Source: Meloidogyne chitwoodi (taxonomy: Eukaryota > Nematoda > Chromadorea > Rhabditida > Meloidogynidae). Taken from it: 64,000 nt of DNA. Positions 35,401-45,158 of the stretch are shown here, in pieces. Positions within the stretch are counted from its first letter, which is position 1, and every line of letters starts with the position of its first letter. A program made the position numbers and the translations under genes. Location of the stretch: positions 372,001 to 436,000 of the forward strand of contig JACZZP010000010.1 in NCBI GenBank assembly GCA_015183035.1. The letters run 5' to 3'. The notes under the pieces were generated by a model. The model was not told the origin of the DNA, did not search any database, and worked only from the letters and a program-made list of their open reading frames with translations.

Positions 35401-38400
35401 AGAATCTCAAATGAACACAAGTACAGATTTAGCTGAGTGTGAAGCAGAGGGAATATATCGAGAAAAACAAGCAAAATTGGAGATGGAAAGGCAAAAACTT
35501 ATTCAAAATAATCAAATTATTGAAGAGGTAAAAAGTTTAAATTTTTTTATTTTTAATTTAAAAAAATTTATTTAAGGAAAAAAAACAAATTTTATTAGCA
35601 TTATCAGAGCGTGAACAAGAATTAGAAAATGAAAGACAAGAACAACTTTCCCTTACTGCTAAAATTAGGCAAATGCAAAGTAAACTTCTTTCGGGGGACG
35701 GAAATTTACTTGATAGAACAAGAAAACAAGAATCTTTGCTTGGACAAAAAAGGGCTGAATTGGCAGAACAAAGGGTTTTTTTAAAAAAATTCAACAAAAT
35801 TAAAAAAAAAAATTTCAGCGCAGGGAAAGAGAAGTTTTACAAAAATTAGAAGTTAAAGAATTGGAAACTGCTGAAATAAAGCAAATATTTGCTAATTTAC
35901 AACAGGAAGTGGAAGCTAAGAGGAGAAAGTTTCAAAAGTTGAATAATAGGCTTCAGGTGTTAATTTTTCTTTTTTAAATATTCTGATTTTTTTTGATTTC
36001 TTTTAATTGTTCTGATTTTTCAAATTTTTATTTATTTGTTCTGATTTTCCATAACATTAAAAAAATTGTTTTCTGATTTTTCAGAACATTTTTTTTAATT
36101 GTTATGCTTTTTCAGAAATTTTTTGATTGTTCTGGTCTTTCAGAACTTTTTTCAATTGTTCTGATTTTTCAGATGCTTCAAAACAATGTTTTCTGATTTT
36201 TCATCTTTTATTAATTGTTCATATTTTCAGAAACTTTTTCACTGATTTCCACTTTTTTATGATAATATTTCTTAACTTTTATAAGATTTTAAGTATAATA
36301 TTTTATATTAAGCAAATGCGCTTTGAACTGCGAGACAACGAAATATCAAATTCAAGTGAACGTCAAAATTTTGAACAAACAGTTCTTGAAATGAATAAAG
36401 AATTAGCTTTAAAGTAAAAATTGAATAAAATAAATTATATTAAGTAAAATCTGATTTTTAGATGGCTTATTATTGACAACTTTATTCCTCCCAATGTTGT
36501 TGAGAATATAAAGGAAAAGGCACAATTTGATGAAGTAAGAAGAGATTTTTTTGAATAAAATTTTTTTCTTTTTTATTTGAAAATTTAATTTTTCAAAAAC
36601 TCGAAATTTCAAAAAAAAAAAATAATACAAAATTAAGTTATTCCCCCTCTTTTCAGAACGAACATCAATGGATTATTAACGAAGGTCCTTCCAATCACCA
36701 AAATTTTTTGTTAGAACGACGTCGTTCTATTCTTGTTGAAAATGATGGAGGAGGATTAGAACGCTTAAATTTTAATTCTAATCAACAAAATAATAATATT
36801 AATTCTCACTTAAAAACAACAGTAATGGCTGATTCTGGCCTTGGAAGGTATTCAATAAAAAATAAATTATTTAATAATAATTTCATTTAATAATTTTAAA
36901 AATAAATTATTTTATTTATTTTTTAGTAGTAACGGTTGTTCTTCAACTCAAGGACCATCCGATGCTAGTTCTCAAGAGGAGGGAGGATTAAATTCTTCTG
37001 AAAATGTTAACTTTGATTCTACTGAACAAAGTGCTTCTCAACATGAAAATGTTTATATATCATCTGCTCGATTGATTAAAAGACCGGTAAATTGAGAAAA
37101 AAATATTTTTTATATTTTGTTAATGATGAAATTTTTTTTTTAAATTTATCTTTGTCATAGCTGTGTTGACACACTTTAGTCCGGCACTGAAATGGCCTAA
37201 TGAATATTAAAATCCTAGAATAATTTTTTTATGTTTATTTTATTAATCAGAAAATTTTAATCTGTAGGGATGTTTTGGTGCCGAACTTGAGTGTGGCACT
37301 GAAACGACCGTTTTAAACAATTTTAAAATTTTGTTGTGAAGGTTCTTGATTTTAGAACAGACAATTTACTTTTGAAAAAAAATTTATTTTTAGATTGCAT
37401 ATTCTGGTTCAACACGCCCAATTTCCAATTGGGAAATGATTCAACTTAATAAACTTAAAAATCAGTTGTCACGTACAAAACAACATTTAAGATATCCTTC
37501 AAATATAAAAATGAGTCAATTATCTAAAAATGAAGAATTACCAGATTTTTTGATTTTTGATGAGGTAATTTTTTTTAATTTTTGGGAAATTTTTTTTTAT
37601 TTGAAAATTAAGTAATTTAAGTAAATAATTAATTAATTAATTATTTTTAGTCATTTGATTTTTTTTTATTTTTTACCTTTGTTTTTACTCCACCCAAAGT
37701 GGTGGAATAAAAAAAAATTTTTTTATTTCTTTAGGTTCTATTAAAACAAGAAAATCCCGTTATAAGGACACCTAGGGGATTGGACAATTTAACTGCTTTT
37801 ATACATTTTATTCCTATTTTGACTGAAACTTTTAAAATGTAATTTTATGATAAAACTTAATTTTTAAATTGAATTACCTAGGTATTTTTTAAGGGTTTTG
37901 AGTATCTTTTTTTATTTTTCTGTTAATTTGATTAAATTTTTTTTAAATTTAATAAATTTCTTCTTCAAGGTTCTCCGTTCGTGTTCCAAAAATTTAATAA
38001 CATTTAAATCTTTGTCTCCATATGGCTCACAAATAAATTCAAATTTTGAAGAACAACAAAAACCTTTGAAAATATCCAAAAAATTCATAACAAATTCAAA
38101 AATTCAAAGAATGATTGTAGACACTTCACGAATACCCATACCTACACAAAGAAGTGTTAGCAGAGATTCTTTAAATTTATTATCCTCTTCTAGGCCTAAT
38201 TCTGCTTCTAATAGTAGTAGAAGAAGAGGTTCACTTGCAATTTCTAGAGCTTCATTAATTAATTCTTCTTCCTCTTCTGTTGTTTTTAGTCAGAAAGTTC
38301 CTTCTTCTAATGCTCAAAATAATTTTATTCAGAATTTTAAAAGGTATTTTTTTTTAATTTAAATTTTAATTTAATAATTTATTTGGGAATATATAAATCA

Positions 38401-39064
38401 AATTATTTTTTATAACATGGCTAGGAATAAAAGATTACTTAGTGTCTTAAAAAAGAAAAACTCGGGATCAATTCAAAGATAACAAATAAAACTGAATTTA
38501 ATACTGAACTGTCCGCAAAAATCCTCCGGACAGTTCGGCGCCAAACAAATTATAAGAAAAATGGAGAGAAAGAAACCGCCAAAGAATCTTTTTTTTTATA
38601 CTATTTTTTACTTGAGACTCTAAGCGACTTTTATTTAGCTAAAATTGAGTGTAATAACAATTATTATATAATTTAATCTTCAAATAATCTTTTTTTCATT
38701 TTTTCACAGTTTTACCCCAGAAAATAATAATCAAAATATTTTAACTAATCATTCCAATCAATCAAAAAACTTGCGTGCCCGCAGCGTGTTCAACAACAAC
38801 AATTTAATATTACAACAAAACAACAAAAACAAACAAATAAATATTGGAAACAACAAAAGAATGGTAGAATCTGCTTCTTCTATTTACTCTTCTTTAGAAG
38901 GAAAAAATGGAAAAGGAGAAATAATAAATGTTCAGAGAACACCAAGCAGTCCAGCAATTTCTGGACGCATTCCTATCCCAATTCCTTTACAACAAAATTA
39001 TCCAAAAGCACGTGGCCTTGTTGGAGGGGTAAATGGGAGTGGAAAAAGAACATTGTTAAATTGA
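32458..39064 (+). CDS. klp-11: Kinesin-II motor subunit, KIF3B/KLP-11 type
   Basis: Sixteen exons: 32458-32642, 32915-33207, 33713-33877, 33921-34150, 34390-34612, 34726-34908, 35349-35527, 35577-35774, 35819-35956, 36313-36413, 36462-36534, 36657-36847, 36927-37086, 37394-37564, 37970-38343 and 38710-39064 (1072 aa, in frame). Kinesin-II drives anterograde intraflagellar transport in cilia. Seen: P-loop GQTGTGKT, switch [10 protein letters not shown], switch [10 protein letters not shown], then the neck [20 protein letters not shown] typical of kinesin-II. A coiled-coil stalk with [19 protein letters not shown] and [20 protein letters not shown] follows KIF3B, as does LIIDNFIPP and the end YPKARGLV. 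It is longer than KIF3B (747 aa in human) because of Ser/Asn-rich inserts at both ends. Several TIR repeats lie in its introns. Confidence 0.92.
32674..32742. repeat. Short palindrome, CCATTTATTCGC family
   Basis: GAACACTCCATTTATTCGCC and GCGAATAATTGGGGTGTTCA are inverted around a short spacer, in kinesin intron 1. Related to 34205-34360 and to a single arm at 23463-23490. Confidence 0.7.
32762..32895. repeat. Inverted repeat in kinesin intron 1
   Basis: AATCTCTATCTTATCCCAGCC (first 20 bases pair) and TTGGGAGATAAGATAGAGATT are inverted, about 100 bp apart, forming a MITE-like hairpin. Confidence 0.7.
33378..33492. repeat. Tandem repeat, ~25-27 bp unit (GATAGTGGAACACCTAGAG)
   Basis: Five diverged tandem copies of AGATAGTGGAACACCTAGAG-type units inside kinesin intron 2. 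Confidence 0.8.
34205..34360. mobile_element. MITE with ACCCCATTTATTCGCAA ends
   Basis: ACCCCATTTATTCGCAAG and TTTGCGAATAAATGGGGT are inverted ends, with an extra internal copy of CCCATTTATTCGCAA at 34270-34284. Kinesin intron 4. Confidence 0.75.
34953..35115. mobile_element. MITE with ACTCCCGTTATAAGGACAC ends, second copy
   Basis: ACTCCCGTTATAAGGACAC at the left and a diverged inverse GTCATTATAACGAGAGT at the right, in kinesin intron 6. Same family as 1721-1898. Confidence 0.75.
35990..36240. repeat. Degenerate tandem repeat TTGTTCTGATTTTTCAGAAC
   Basis: About ten diverged copies of a 20-35 bp unit containing GTTCTGATTTTTCAGA, in kinesin intron 9. Each unit contains a TTTTTCAG that resembles a splice acceptor. 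Confidence 0.7.
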
Positions 39065-39169
39065 AGAGGAAAGAGTTTTGGACATTTTTTAAGGTTAGAA
39101 AATTGAAGAAATTATAATTTTATTGTATTACTGTAATTTAGACCCGGGGGCTTTAATTTAAATTATTTA

Positions 39170-39345
39170 ATAAATTATCAAACTTTTCCAGACATTGTCT
39201 CTCTTATATTCGCATGCAGTGTTACCCACTCTCTCATTTTTGTCTGACTGAATTTTTTAGATTATACTTTGGAAATTTGTCAGACAGTGAGTGAGAGAGT
39301 GTACAACACTATATTTAAATTAAGAGAGACAATGTCTGGAAAATT
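39170..39345. mobile_element. MITE with TTTTCCAGACATTGTCTCTC ends
   Basis: CCAGACATTGTCTCTCTTA and TAAGAGAGACAATGTCTGG are inverted ends, with a second inner pair (GTGTTACCCACTCTCTCA / GTGAGTGAGAGAGTGTACAAC region). It lies about 140 bp after the kinesin stop codon. Confidence 0.75.
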
Positions 39346-39403
39346 ATTTTTTTTTTTAATTAATTTAAATATTTTTAAGGAAATTAATTCAACAAATGAC
39401 GAC

Positions 39404-41605
39404 ATGTTTGATAATCAAAATAAATCTATAAATACAAATATTCATCAAAAAATAAAACAGACATCAAATACTTCAAGAATTCCTCGTTCAATTAATTTAG
39501 AAATTTATTCAAAAAATAAAACAAAAAATATTAAATTAAAAAAAGAAGAAAATAAATTAATAAAAAAGGCTAATAATGAACACCAAATTGTTCCTTTTAT
39601 AAATTCTCCTTGCAACACAGGATCAAGGTAAAAAAATTTTTTTTTTTAAATATGTACAAGCTTTGGGCTGATTTTTTTAATACTCCCTATTATATCTCAG
39701 TTCTACTATTATTTAAGATTTACTTAAACTCTCAACTTAATGAGAAAATTTATATTTAAAAAGTCAGTTCAAAATATGACAAATTAAAGTGAAATGCAAA
39801 GCATATTTATAGTGGAAGGATAAGGGCGGGAATACACGATAAAGTTGTTAAATTAGGAAAGTTTGATAAAGGAAATGATTTACAATGATAACATTTGTAG
39901 GGAAAGTTTAGAACACATACTAAGAGAAATATTCAAAAGGATGCTTTATGCTAAGGATAGAGAAAAGTCGCTAGCGTCTTGCGAGGGAAAATAGCATGTG
40001 AAAAGAGGAGAGAAAAGTCGGGGAAAAGTCGCTGGCGACTTTTTTCTCCTCTCACATGCTATTTTTCCGTCTCAAGATGCTAGCGACTTTTATCTAGCCG
40101 TAGCATTAAGAAATAATTTAAATAAGTTAATTGAACACATAACGAGAGGGAAATTAGAATGTTTTTATGAAAATATTAAAAAACATACAGAAGGGCAAAA
40201 TATTTAATAATTATATTTTAAATCATGTATCAGGACTCAATACTCCCCCCAATTAATTAAAAAAAAATTTAAAAATTTTTTTAAAGAGAAACACTTTCAT
40301 CTTTTGGAGTAGAAGAAGAAGATTCTCAAGAAGAAAATGAGTACAACAATTTCAACAATAATAATTCAAAAAACTTTGATAATTCAACAAAAAATCTTGC
40401 TTCATCTTCATGGCATACAATTGGCCTTGCCCACAATTTATTGGCAAAAGTTCAAAATAAAAATAAAAAATGTGCAAAATTCAAAACTTTACCACTCTTA
40501 CAACGACCAATATTTAATAATTCTAAAAATAAAGAAGAAAATAATTTTTGCAAAAGTTTTTGTGGAATTTCCGAAAATTATTCTTTTAATTCTTCTCTTT
40601 CACCTTTTTCAAAGAGTTTTTGTTGCGGTAGTAGTGATATTATTAGGCTAAATGATTCTTTTCATTCTTTAAAATCAGTCAAATCTTTGAATTATTTATG
40701 GACTAAAAATGAAGGATTATTTGAGTAAGTCTCTTTGAAAAATTATTTTTTGAATATTTTTTAATTAATGTTTTGTGCTTAAGTTGGTGTTCTCCCAAAA
40801 CGCTTATCTCTATTTTTATTTTCGGTAAAGGACGGTTCAGAGTCGGCCGATTCAGTTTATTTCGTATAACTTTTTTCGTTTTAAACCTTTTCAAATAATA
40901 ATTATGTCATTCGAAAGAGCTCGAAAAGTCAAGTCTTTTCATTAATTTGATCGATCAGATCATTTGATTTTTAAAAAAGCTATGCCCGAAAAACATGAAA
41001 ATCAAGATTTTCCACTTTTATCGCGCTATACTTTTTGTTGATTGTTCTGATTGAATCGGTCCAATTGGTTAAATTTATATGCTTATAGGATGCTATAAAA
41101 GAACTATTCAGATCGGTTAAGAAATAAAAAAGTCATCGCCAAAAACAACCGGTTACTTTGAACCGGCCGTCTCTGAATCGTCCGGTCTAATTGGGTTAAT
41201 TCCGAATAAGAAATCTTTATTAAAAATTATTTCAATTTTTCTTAATTTATTTTTAGCATATCAATTGACCAATTGCTAACAAATTTTAAATTTTTTCATA
41301 ATAAAACGCTTCATAAAATTCGACCTATTATCAGTTTTAAACGGTAAAATAATTTAATTATTTTTAAAAAATTAAAAAAAAATTTTTTAAGTTGTCAGCA
41401 TCGACTACTTTTTAGTTGTGATTTATTAAATTCTTTCAACAAAAAAGAAATTAAAGAAAAACAAAAAAATGTCAAAATAAAATCCCCATTTGAATATAAT
41501 AAAGCAATTAATTGTGCAATTGTTTTTGCAGCCTTTTCTCTATTTTTTAGAATTATTGGCTTTTTATTCAACATTTTAATGCTCATTTGGCAAAACAATT
41601 TATAA
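39404..41605 (+). CDS. Unrecognised low-complexity protein with C-terminal TM segment
   Basis: Exons 39380-39627 (start uncertain), 40287-40724, 41257-41343 and 41392-41605; from the ATG at 39404 this is 320 aa in frame. An upstream in-frame ATG inside the adjacent MITE is possible. The protein is Asn/Ser/Lys-rich, with EEEDSQEENEYNNFNNNN and a Cys/Ser patch (FCCGSSDIIRLNDSFHS). It ends with a hydrophobic stretch (AIVFAAFSLFFRIIGFLFNI) and the tail LMLIWQNNL, as in tail-anchored or outer-nuclear-membrane proteins. No family recognised. Intron 1 carries a strong hairpin (39960-40095), and intron 2 carries the large TIR repeat at 40825-41195. Confidence 0.6.
39960..40095. repeat. Long hairpin, ~50-bp arms
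   Basis: AAAGTCGCTAGCGTCTTGCG ... AAATAGCATGTGAAAAGAGG pairs with CCTCTCACATGCTATTTTTC ... GATGCTAGCGACTTTTA around a ~25-bp centre that is itself palindromic (AAAGTCGC / GCGACTTTT). Related GCGACTTTTATTTAGCT ends occur at 38618-38636. Confidence 0.75.
40825..41195. mobile_element. TIR repeat with CTTTCGAATGA-type core, copy 3 (longest)
   Basis: Ends AAAGGACGGTTCAGAGTCGG and CGGCCGTCTCTGAATCGTCC are inverted about 370 bp apart. The internal CATTCGAAAGAGCTCGAAAA and GATCGATCAGATCATTTGA are the reverse complement of blocks in the copies at 2035 and 16160. Intron of the low-complexity TM protein. Confidence 0.75.
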
Positions 41606-42087
41606 TTTATAAATATTTTTAAAAATAAAAAGAACACGTTGCGGGCAGATTATTTGAGATTAATATTTATTTAATTTTTATGCTATTCTTTGATTGTTTT
41701 AAAAAAATGTTTAAAATTATTAAAAACGTAATTGGGCATTTTTAAAGCTTAAAAAACATTTTAAACAATTTTTGTGGTAAATCCTATAATCTTGTACAGG
41801 ATCCTGTAAATAAAATAACAGGATTGGCAGTATTACAGGATATACAGGAATAGTCCTGTTGAGTCTTGTCCTGTAAAAATTTTCAAAACCCAACCCTGTC
41901 AAGGATCCTGCAAAATGATTTTTCCGCAATCTATTTAATGGTTATTGATAAATAGGTACATCTTTAAAAAATAATGATGCAAGAATTTTTTATTTTACTA
42001 TAAAAACCCAGTAATTTCCTTCACTCTTAATCTTAAACAATCTTCACAAACAAACATAGTTTGCATCAAAACAAACAACAACACTTC
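41606..42087. other. Spacer with CCTGTA/TACAGG repeats and copy C promoter
   Basis: 41760-41920 has several CAGGATCCTGTA / TACAGGA motifs in both orientations, a small hairpin-forming cluster. 41997-42030 is the TATA-type module ACTATAAAAACCCAGTAATT followed by CTTCACTCTTAA, matching the promoters of copies A and B. The 5'UTR ends CAACAACACTTCATG. Confidence 0.65.
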
Positions 42088-43202
42088 ATGTCTTTCGCTG
42101 CTTGCATCCAATGGATCTCGACACCGGACCCTGTGCAAGAAAGTCTTCAATTCTGTGCTCTTTTGTTACTTGCCACATTCTTTGTACTTGGTGTACCCGG
42201 ACAGACCGAAATCGTTGGACTTGGCAATCACACGCTGCTGAAGGACGGTAAAGTGAAGCTCAACATGAAAAAGGACTACACCTATAGTAGCGTCAACATC
42301 GACCTTAACAAGCACAAAATTCTCTTTCCGGGTGTCTGCGATGTTCAAATCAAAAATGGCTTCATGTAAGATTTTATTTATTTTAAAATTACTAAATAAA
42401 TAAATGTTAATTGTCCAGTGAACTTCATTACAACGGCGAATTATGCACTGTGGACCTACTTAATGATTTAAAGGACGAAATCGAGTTCAAGGCTGGAATG
42501 AGAGACGAAAATGGGATCATTAATTGTGTTGGCTCTAGTATAAAAGAAAGCTATTCTAATGTGTAAGTTTTTATTTATTCTTTATTTATTTTTATAATCT
42601 TTAAATTATTTTTTAGTCTGCCCTTCATCTATAGCAAAAACAACAGTGACATCAAAAGTCAGCACAGGAGGTCCTTTCGTGGATACCGAAAAAAGTGGTG
42701 TAAGAGAAAACCCTGCAATGGAATAAATGGGACCTGCTTGGAGTGGACGTCTCTTGAAGTTTCATGGAGTAAAGGAGGCGGAACTGTTGTTTATGCTCAG
42801 ACCCATTTAAGTAAGATAAATATAATTTCAACTGTTAATATCTTACAACTTATTTCAGTTGGCGATAAGGGTTCAGACACTATTCTTGCTGAGGGAGACA
42901 ACGAAACAACTTTCGATTTGGACACAAAAGAGGATTACAAAAATGTTTTTTGTGCTCCAAAGAACAAAACAATCGTCGAACCAGAAGCATGGACAATCAG
43001 CAATACGCATCTAAAGGGTGAATATATGCTTGTCTTCAGCCTGCTTTCACTTAATGCTTCCAATGTATTCGATGGAGAACAGCTCATAAGAGGAAAACCA
43101 CCTGGGCAGAAACGTAAGGAGCGCTTCATCAAATTTGTAAGTTTTTACATTGATAAACGAGCCATTACTTTTATTTTTATTCGGGATACTACGTACAAGT
43201 AA
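42088..43202 (+). pseudogene. Thr-rich membrane-protein family, copy C, truncated
   Basis: Exons 42088-42365, 42419-42562, 42617-42810 and 42859-43136 match exons 1-4 of copies A and B in position and phase (TEIVGLGNHTLLKDGKV, YNGELCTVDLLN, EWTSLEVSWSKG, AWTISNT). After the exon 4 donor only about 65 bp remain before the SPRY inverted repeat begins at 43205; a short ACTACGTAC may be what is left of exon 5. The stalk, TM and cytoplasmic exons are gone. Read unspliced, exon 4 stops at 43202, so a secreted ectodomain is still possible. The first ~20 codons are in a different frame from copies A and B because of small compensating indels, but remain open with a hydrophobic leader (FCALLLLATFFVLGVPGQ). 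Confidence 0.75.
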
Positions 43203-43216
43203 AATAAATTTTTTAG

Positions 43217-44043
43217 TTATCTTTCTTTGGTTTATAAATAAACATCTTCCTTCCAAAGTTTACCGTCGCAGTAGAATTTTCTCCAAAAAGAGTTATAATC
43301 GGATACAAATCCTTTTTGTTCATAGTAAATGGCTTACCTACAATTATAGATTGGTTTAGTATTTTTTATATTTTAAATAAAACTAACCAATTAATACTCC
43401 CTTGTAAGTGAAATAAACAGACACTTGTCCCCCAATTAATTCCATTCCACATCCAATAATGTCATCATCAAAAAAGCCAGATTTTAAGTAATTTTTAACT
43501 TTTACTCCTGACTTCCATAAAGCTCCACTGTTTGCAAGGCCATAAGTTTCCTTCAAAACGCCAACACCAAACTTTTAGAGCCAAGACTAATTCCAGCCTT
43601 TCTAAATTTTAAATTATATAATACAATTAACAAGAAAACTAACTTGAAATTTTTGAAACAAACTTCGAAATAAATTCCAGTTTCATTTGTAATGGGTATT
43701 CTGATCTGATATTTAAAGAGCTTAAACCTTAAAGTATAAAATTAATTTATTTAAATTCTATTAAGTTACTTTTAAGATTGACGGTTAGTCCAACACGCGA
43801 ACGAATTGCTTCACTTTTAATTTGATCTAATATTAATTTATTTATTTTCTTCTCCTTAATAAGTACATGTTTTAACAGTTGCTCAATGGCCGACACTTCA
43901 AAACGAATCGCTTTTTGCTTATCCTCAATTTCAATAGCTAATTTATTGATAATTTTTAGTTTTTTAGAAATAATTTCAATTTCCTAAAGGAACAAAAAGT
44001 TAAATAATAAAATGCCAGGCATGGAAAGCATGAAGTGTTGTTG
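43217..44043 (-). pseudogene. SPRY-domain gene, broken (left arm, minus strand)
   Basis: Read on the minus strand from an ATG in the spacer (about 44032, after CAACAACACTTC): a short hydrophobic leader ends at an in-frame TAG. The same frame then continues as a coiled-coil region (EIEDKQKAIRFEVSAIEQLL), followed by two introns and a SPRY C-terminal part (ETYGLANSGALW, DIIGCGMELIGGQVSVYF, FTMNKKDLYPIITLFG, STATVNFG). A one-base frameshift separates the AGISLGSKS part from the rest. SPRY proteins with secretion leaders are a large effector-type family in plant-parasitic nematodes; that link is inference. With a stop in the leader and a frameshift in the domain, this copy should not make the normal protein. 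Confidence 0.7.
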
Positions 44044-44179
44044 TGCAACATTTAATTTCTCTTAAAGTTTAATATAATAAAATACTATATATTTTTTTGG
44101 ACAAAATTGAACTCATTTCATCGTTTTTTCATCGCCTGATTTACAATCAAATGATGTAAAAAATTTGAAAAAAGGTTAA

Positions 44180-44990
44180 GCATTTTATTATTTAACTTTT
44201 TGTTCCTTTAGGAAATTGAAATTATTTCTAAAAAACTAAAAATTATCAATAAATTAGCTATTGAAATTGAGGATAAGCAAAAAGCGATTCGTTTTGAAGT
44301 GTCGGCCATTGAGCAACTGTTAAAACATGTACTTATTAAGGAGAAGAAAATAAATAAATTAATATTAGATCAAATTAAAAGTGAAGCAATTCGTTCGCGT
44401 GTTGGACTAACCGTCAATCTTAAAAGTAACTTAATAGAATTTAAATAAATTAATTTTATACTTTAAGGTTTAAGCTCTTTAAATATCAGATCAGAATACC
44501 CATTACAAATGAAACTGGAATTTATTTCGAAGTTTGTTTCAAAAATTTCAAGTTAGTTTTCTTGTTAATTGTATTATATAATTTAAAATTTAGAAAGGCT
44601 GGAATTAGTCTTGGCTCTAAAAGTTTGGTGTTGGCGTTTTGAAGGAAACTTATGGCCTTGCAAACAGTGGAGCTTTATGGAAGTCAGGAGTAAAAGTTAA
44701 AAATTACTTAAAATCTGGCTTTTTTGATGATGACATTATTGGATGTGGAATGGAATTAATTGGGGGACAAGTGTCTGTTTATTTCACTTACAAGGGAGTA
44801 TTAATTGGTTAGTTTTATTTAAAATATAAAAAATACTAAACCAATCTATAATTGTAGGTAAGCCATTTACTATGAACAAAAAGGATTTGTATCCGATTAT
44901 AACTCTTTTTGGAGAAAATTCTACTGCGACGGTAAACTTTGGAAGGAAGATGTTTATTTATAAACCAAAGAAAGATAACTAAAAAATTTA
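44180..44990 (+). pseudogene. SPRY-domain gene fragment (right arm, plus strand)
   Basis: Same sequence as the left-arm copy, in inverse orientation. It has the same one-base frameshift near 44623 and the same stop codon at 44980-44982. It starts inside the leader region without an ATG, so it is 5'-truncated. Exon-like segments: 44213-44425, 44468-44551, 44594-44810 and 44857-44982. The shared lesion shows that the gene had already decayed, or was non-coding, before the inverted duplication, or that the arms have since been homogenised. Confidence 0.75.
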
Positions 44991-45158
44991 ATATTATGTA
45001 TATGTAGTATTTCTGATTTTATTGGATTTTTTTGTTGTCGTTTGGTTAGGAATTTTTGTTAAAAATAAATATTCATTGATTCATATAAATATATAATTAA
45101 ATTTTATAAATAATGCTAGGCTAATAAAATTTTTATTTAATAATAAAATTTAATAATA

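Larger units (their letters stand above)
43205..44990. repeat. Perfect 811-bp inverted repeat (palindrome) with 164-bp spacer
   Basis: Left arm 43205-44015 and right arm 44180-44990 have exactly equal length, and every block I compared was reverse-complement identical. Examples are GTTATCTTTCTTTGG at the outer ends, the ATCAGATCAGAATACCCAT area in the middle and GCATTTTATTATTTAAC at the inner ends. The arms contain a SPRY-domain pseudogene. The spacer 44016-44179 is unique apart from a start-like GCATGAAGTGTTGTTGT, which is the family 5'UTR/ATG read on the minus strand. A transcript through it would fold into a ~0.8-kb duplex. An assembly artefact cannot be excluded from sequence alone. Confidence 0.95.

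Noticed and set aside
39269..39403. Upstream ATG at 39269 as start of the low-complexity TM protein
   Set aside because: It lies in the right arm of a MITE; the frame is open but its use is doubtful, so the ATG at 39404 was preferred.
42166..43256. Minus-strand open frames opposite copy C
   Set aside because: Shadow frames of the plus-strand exons, which match copies A and B exon by exon.
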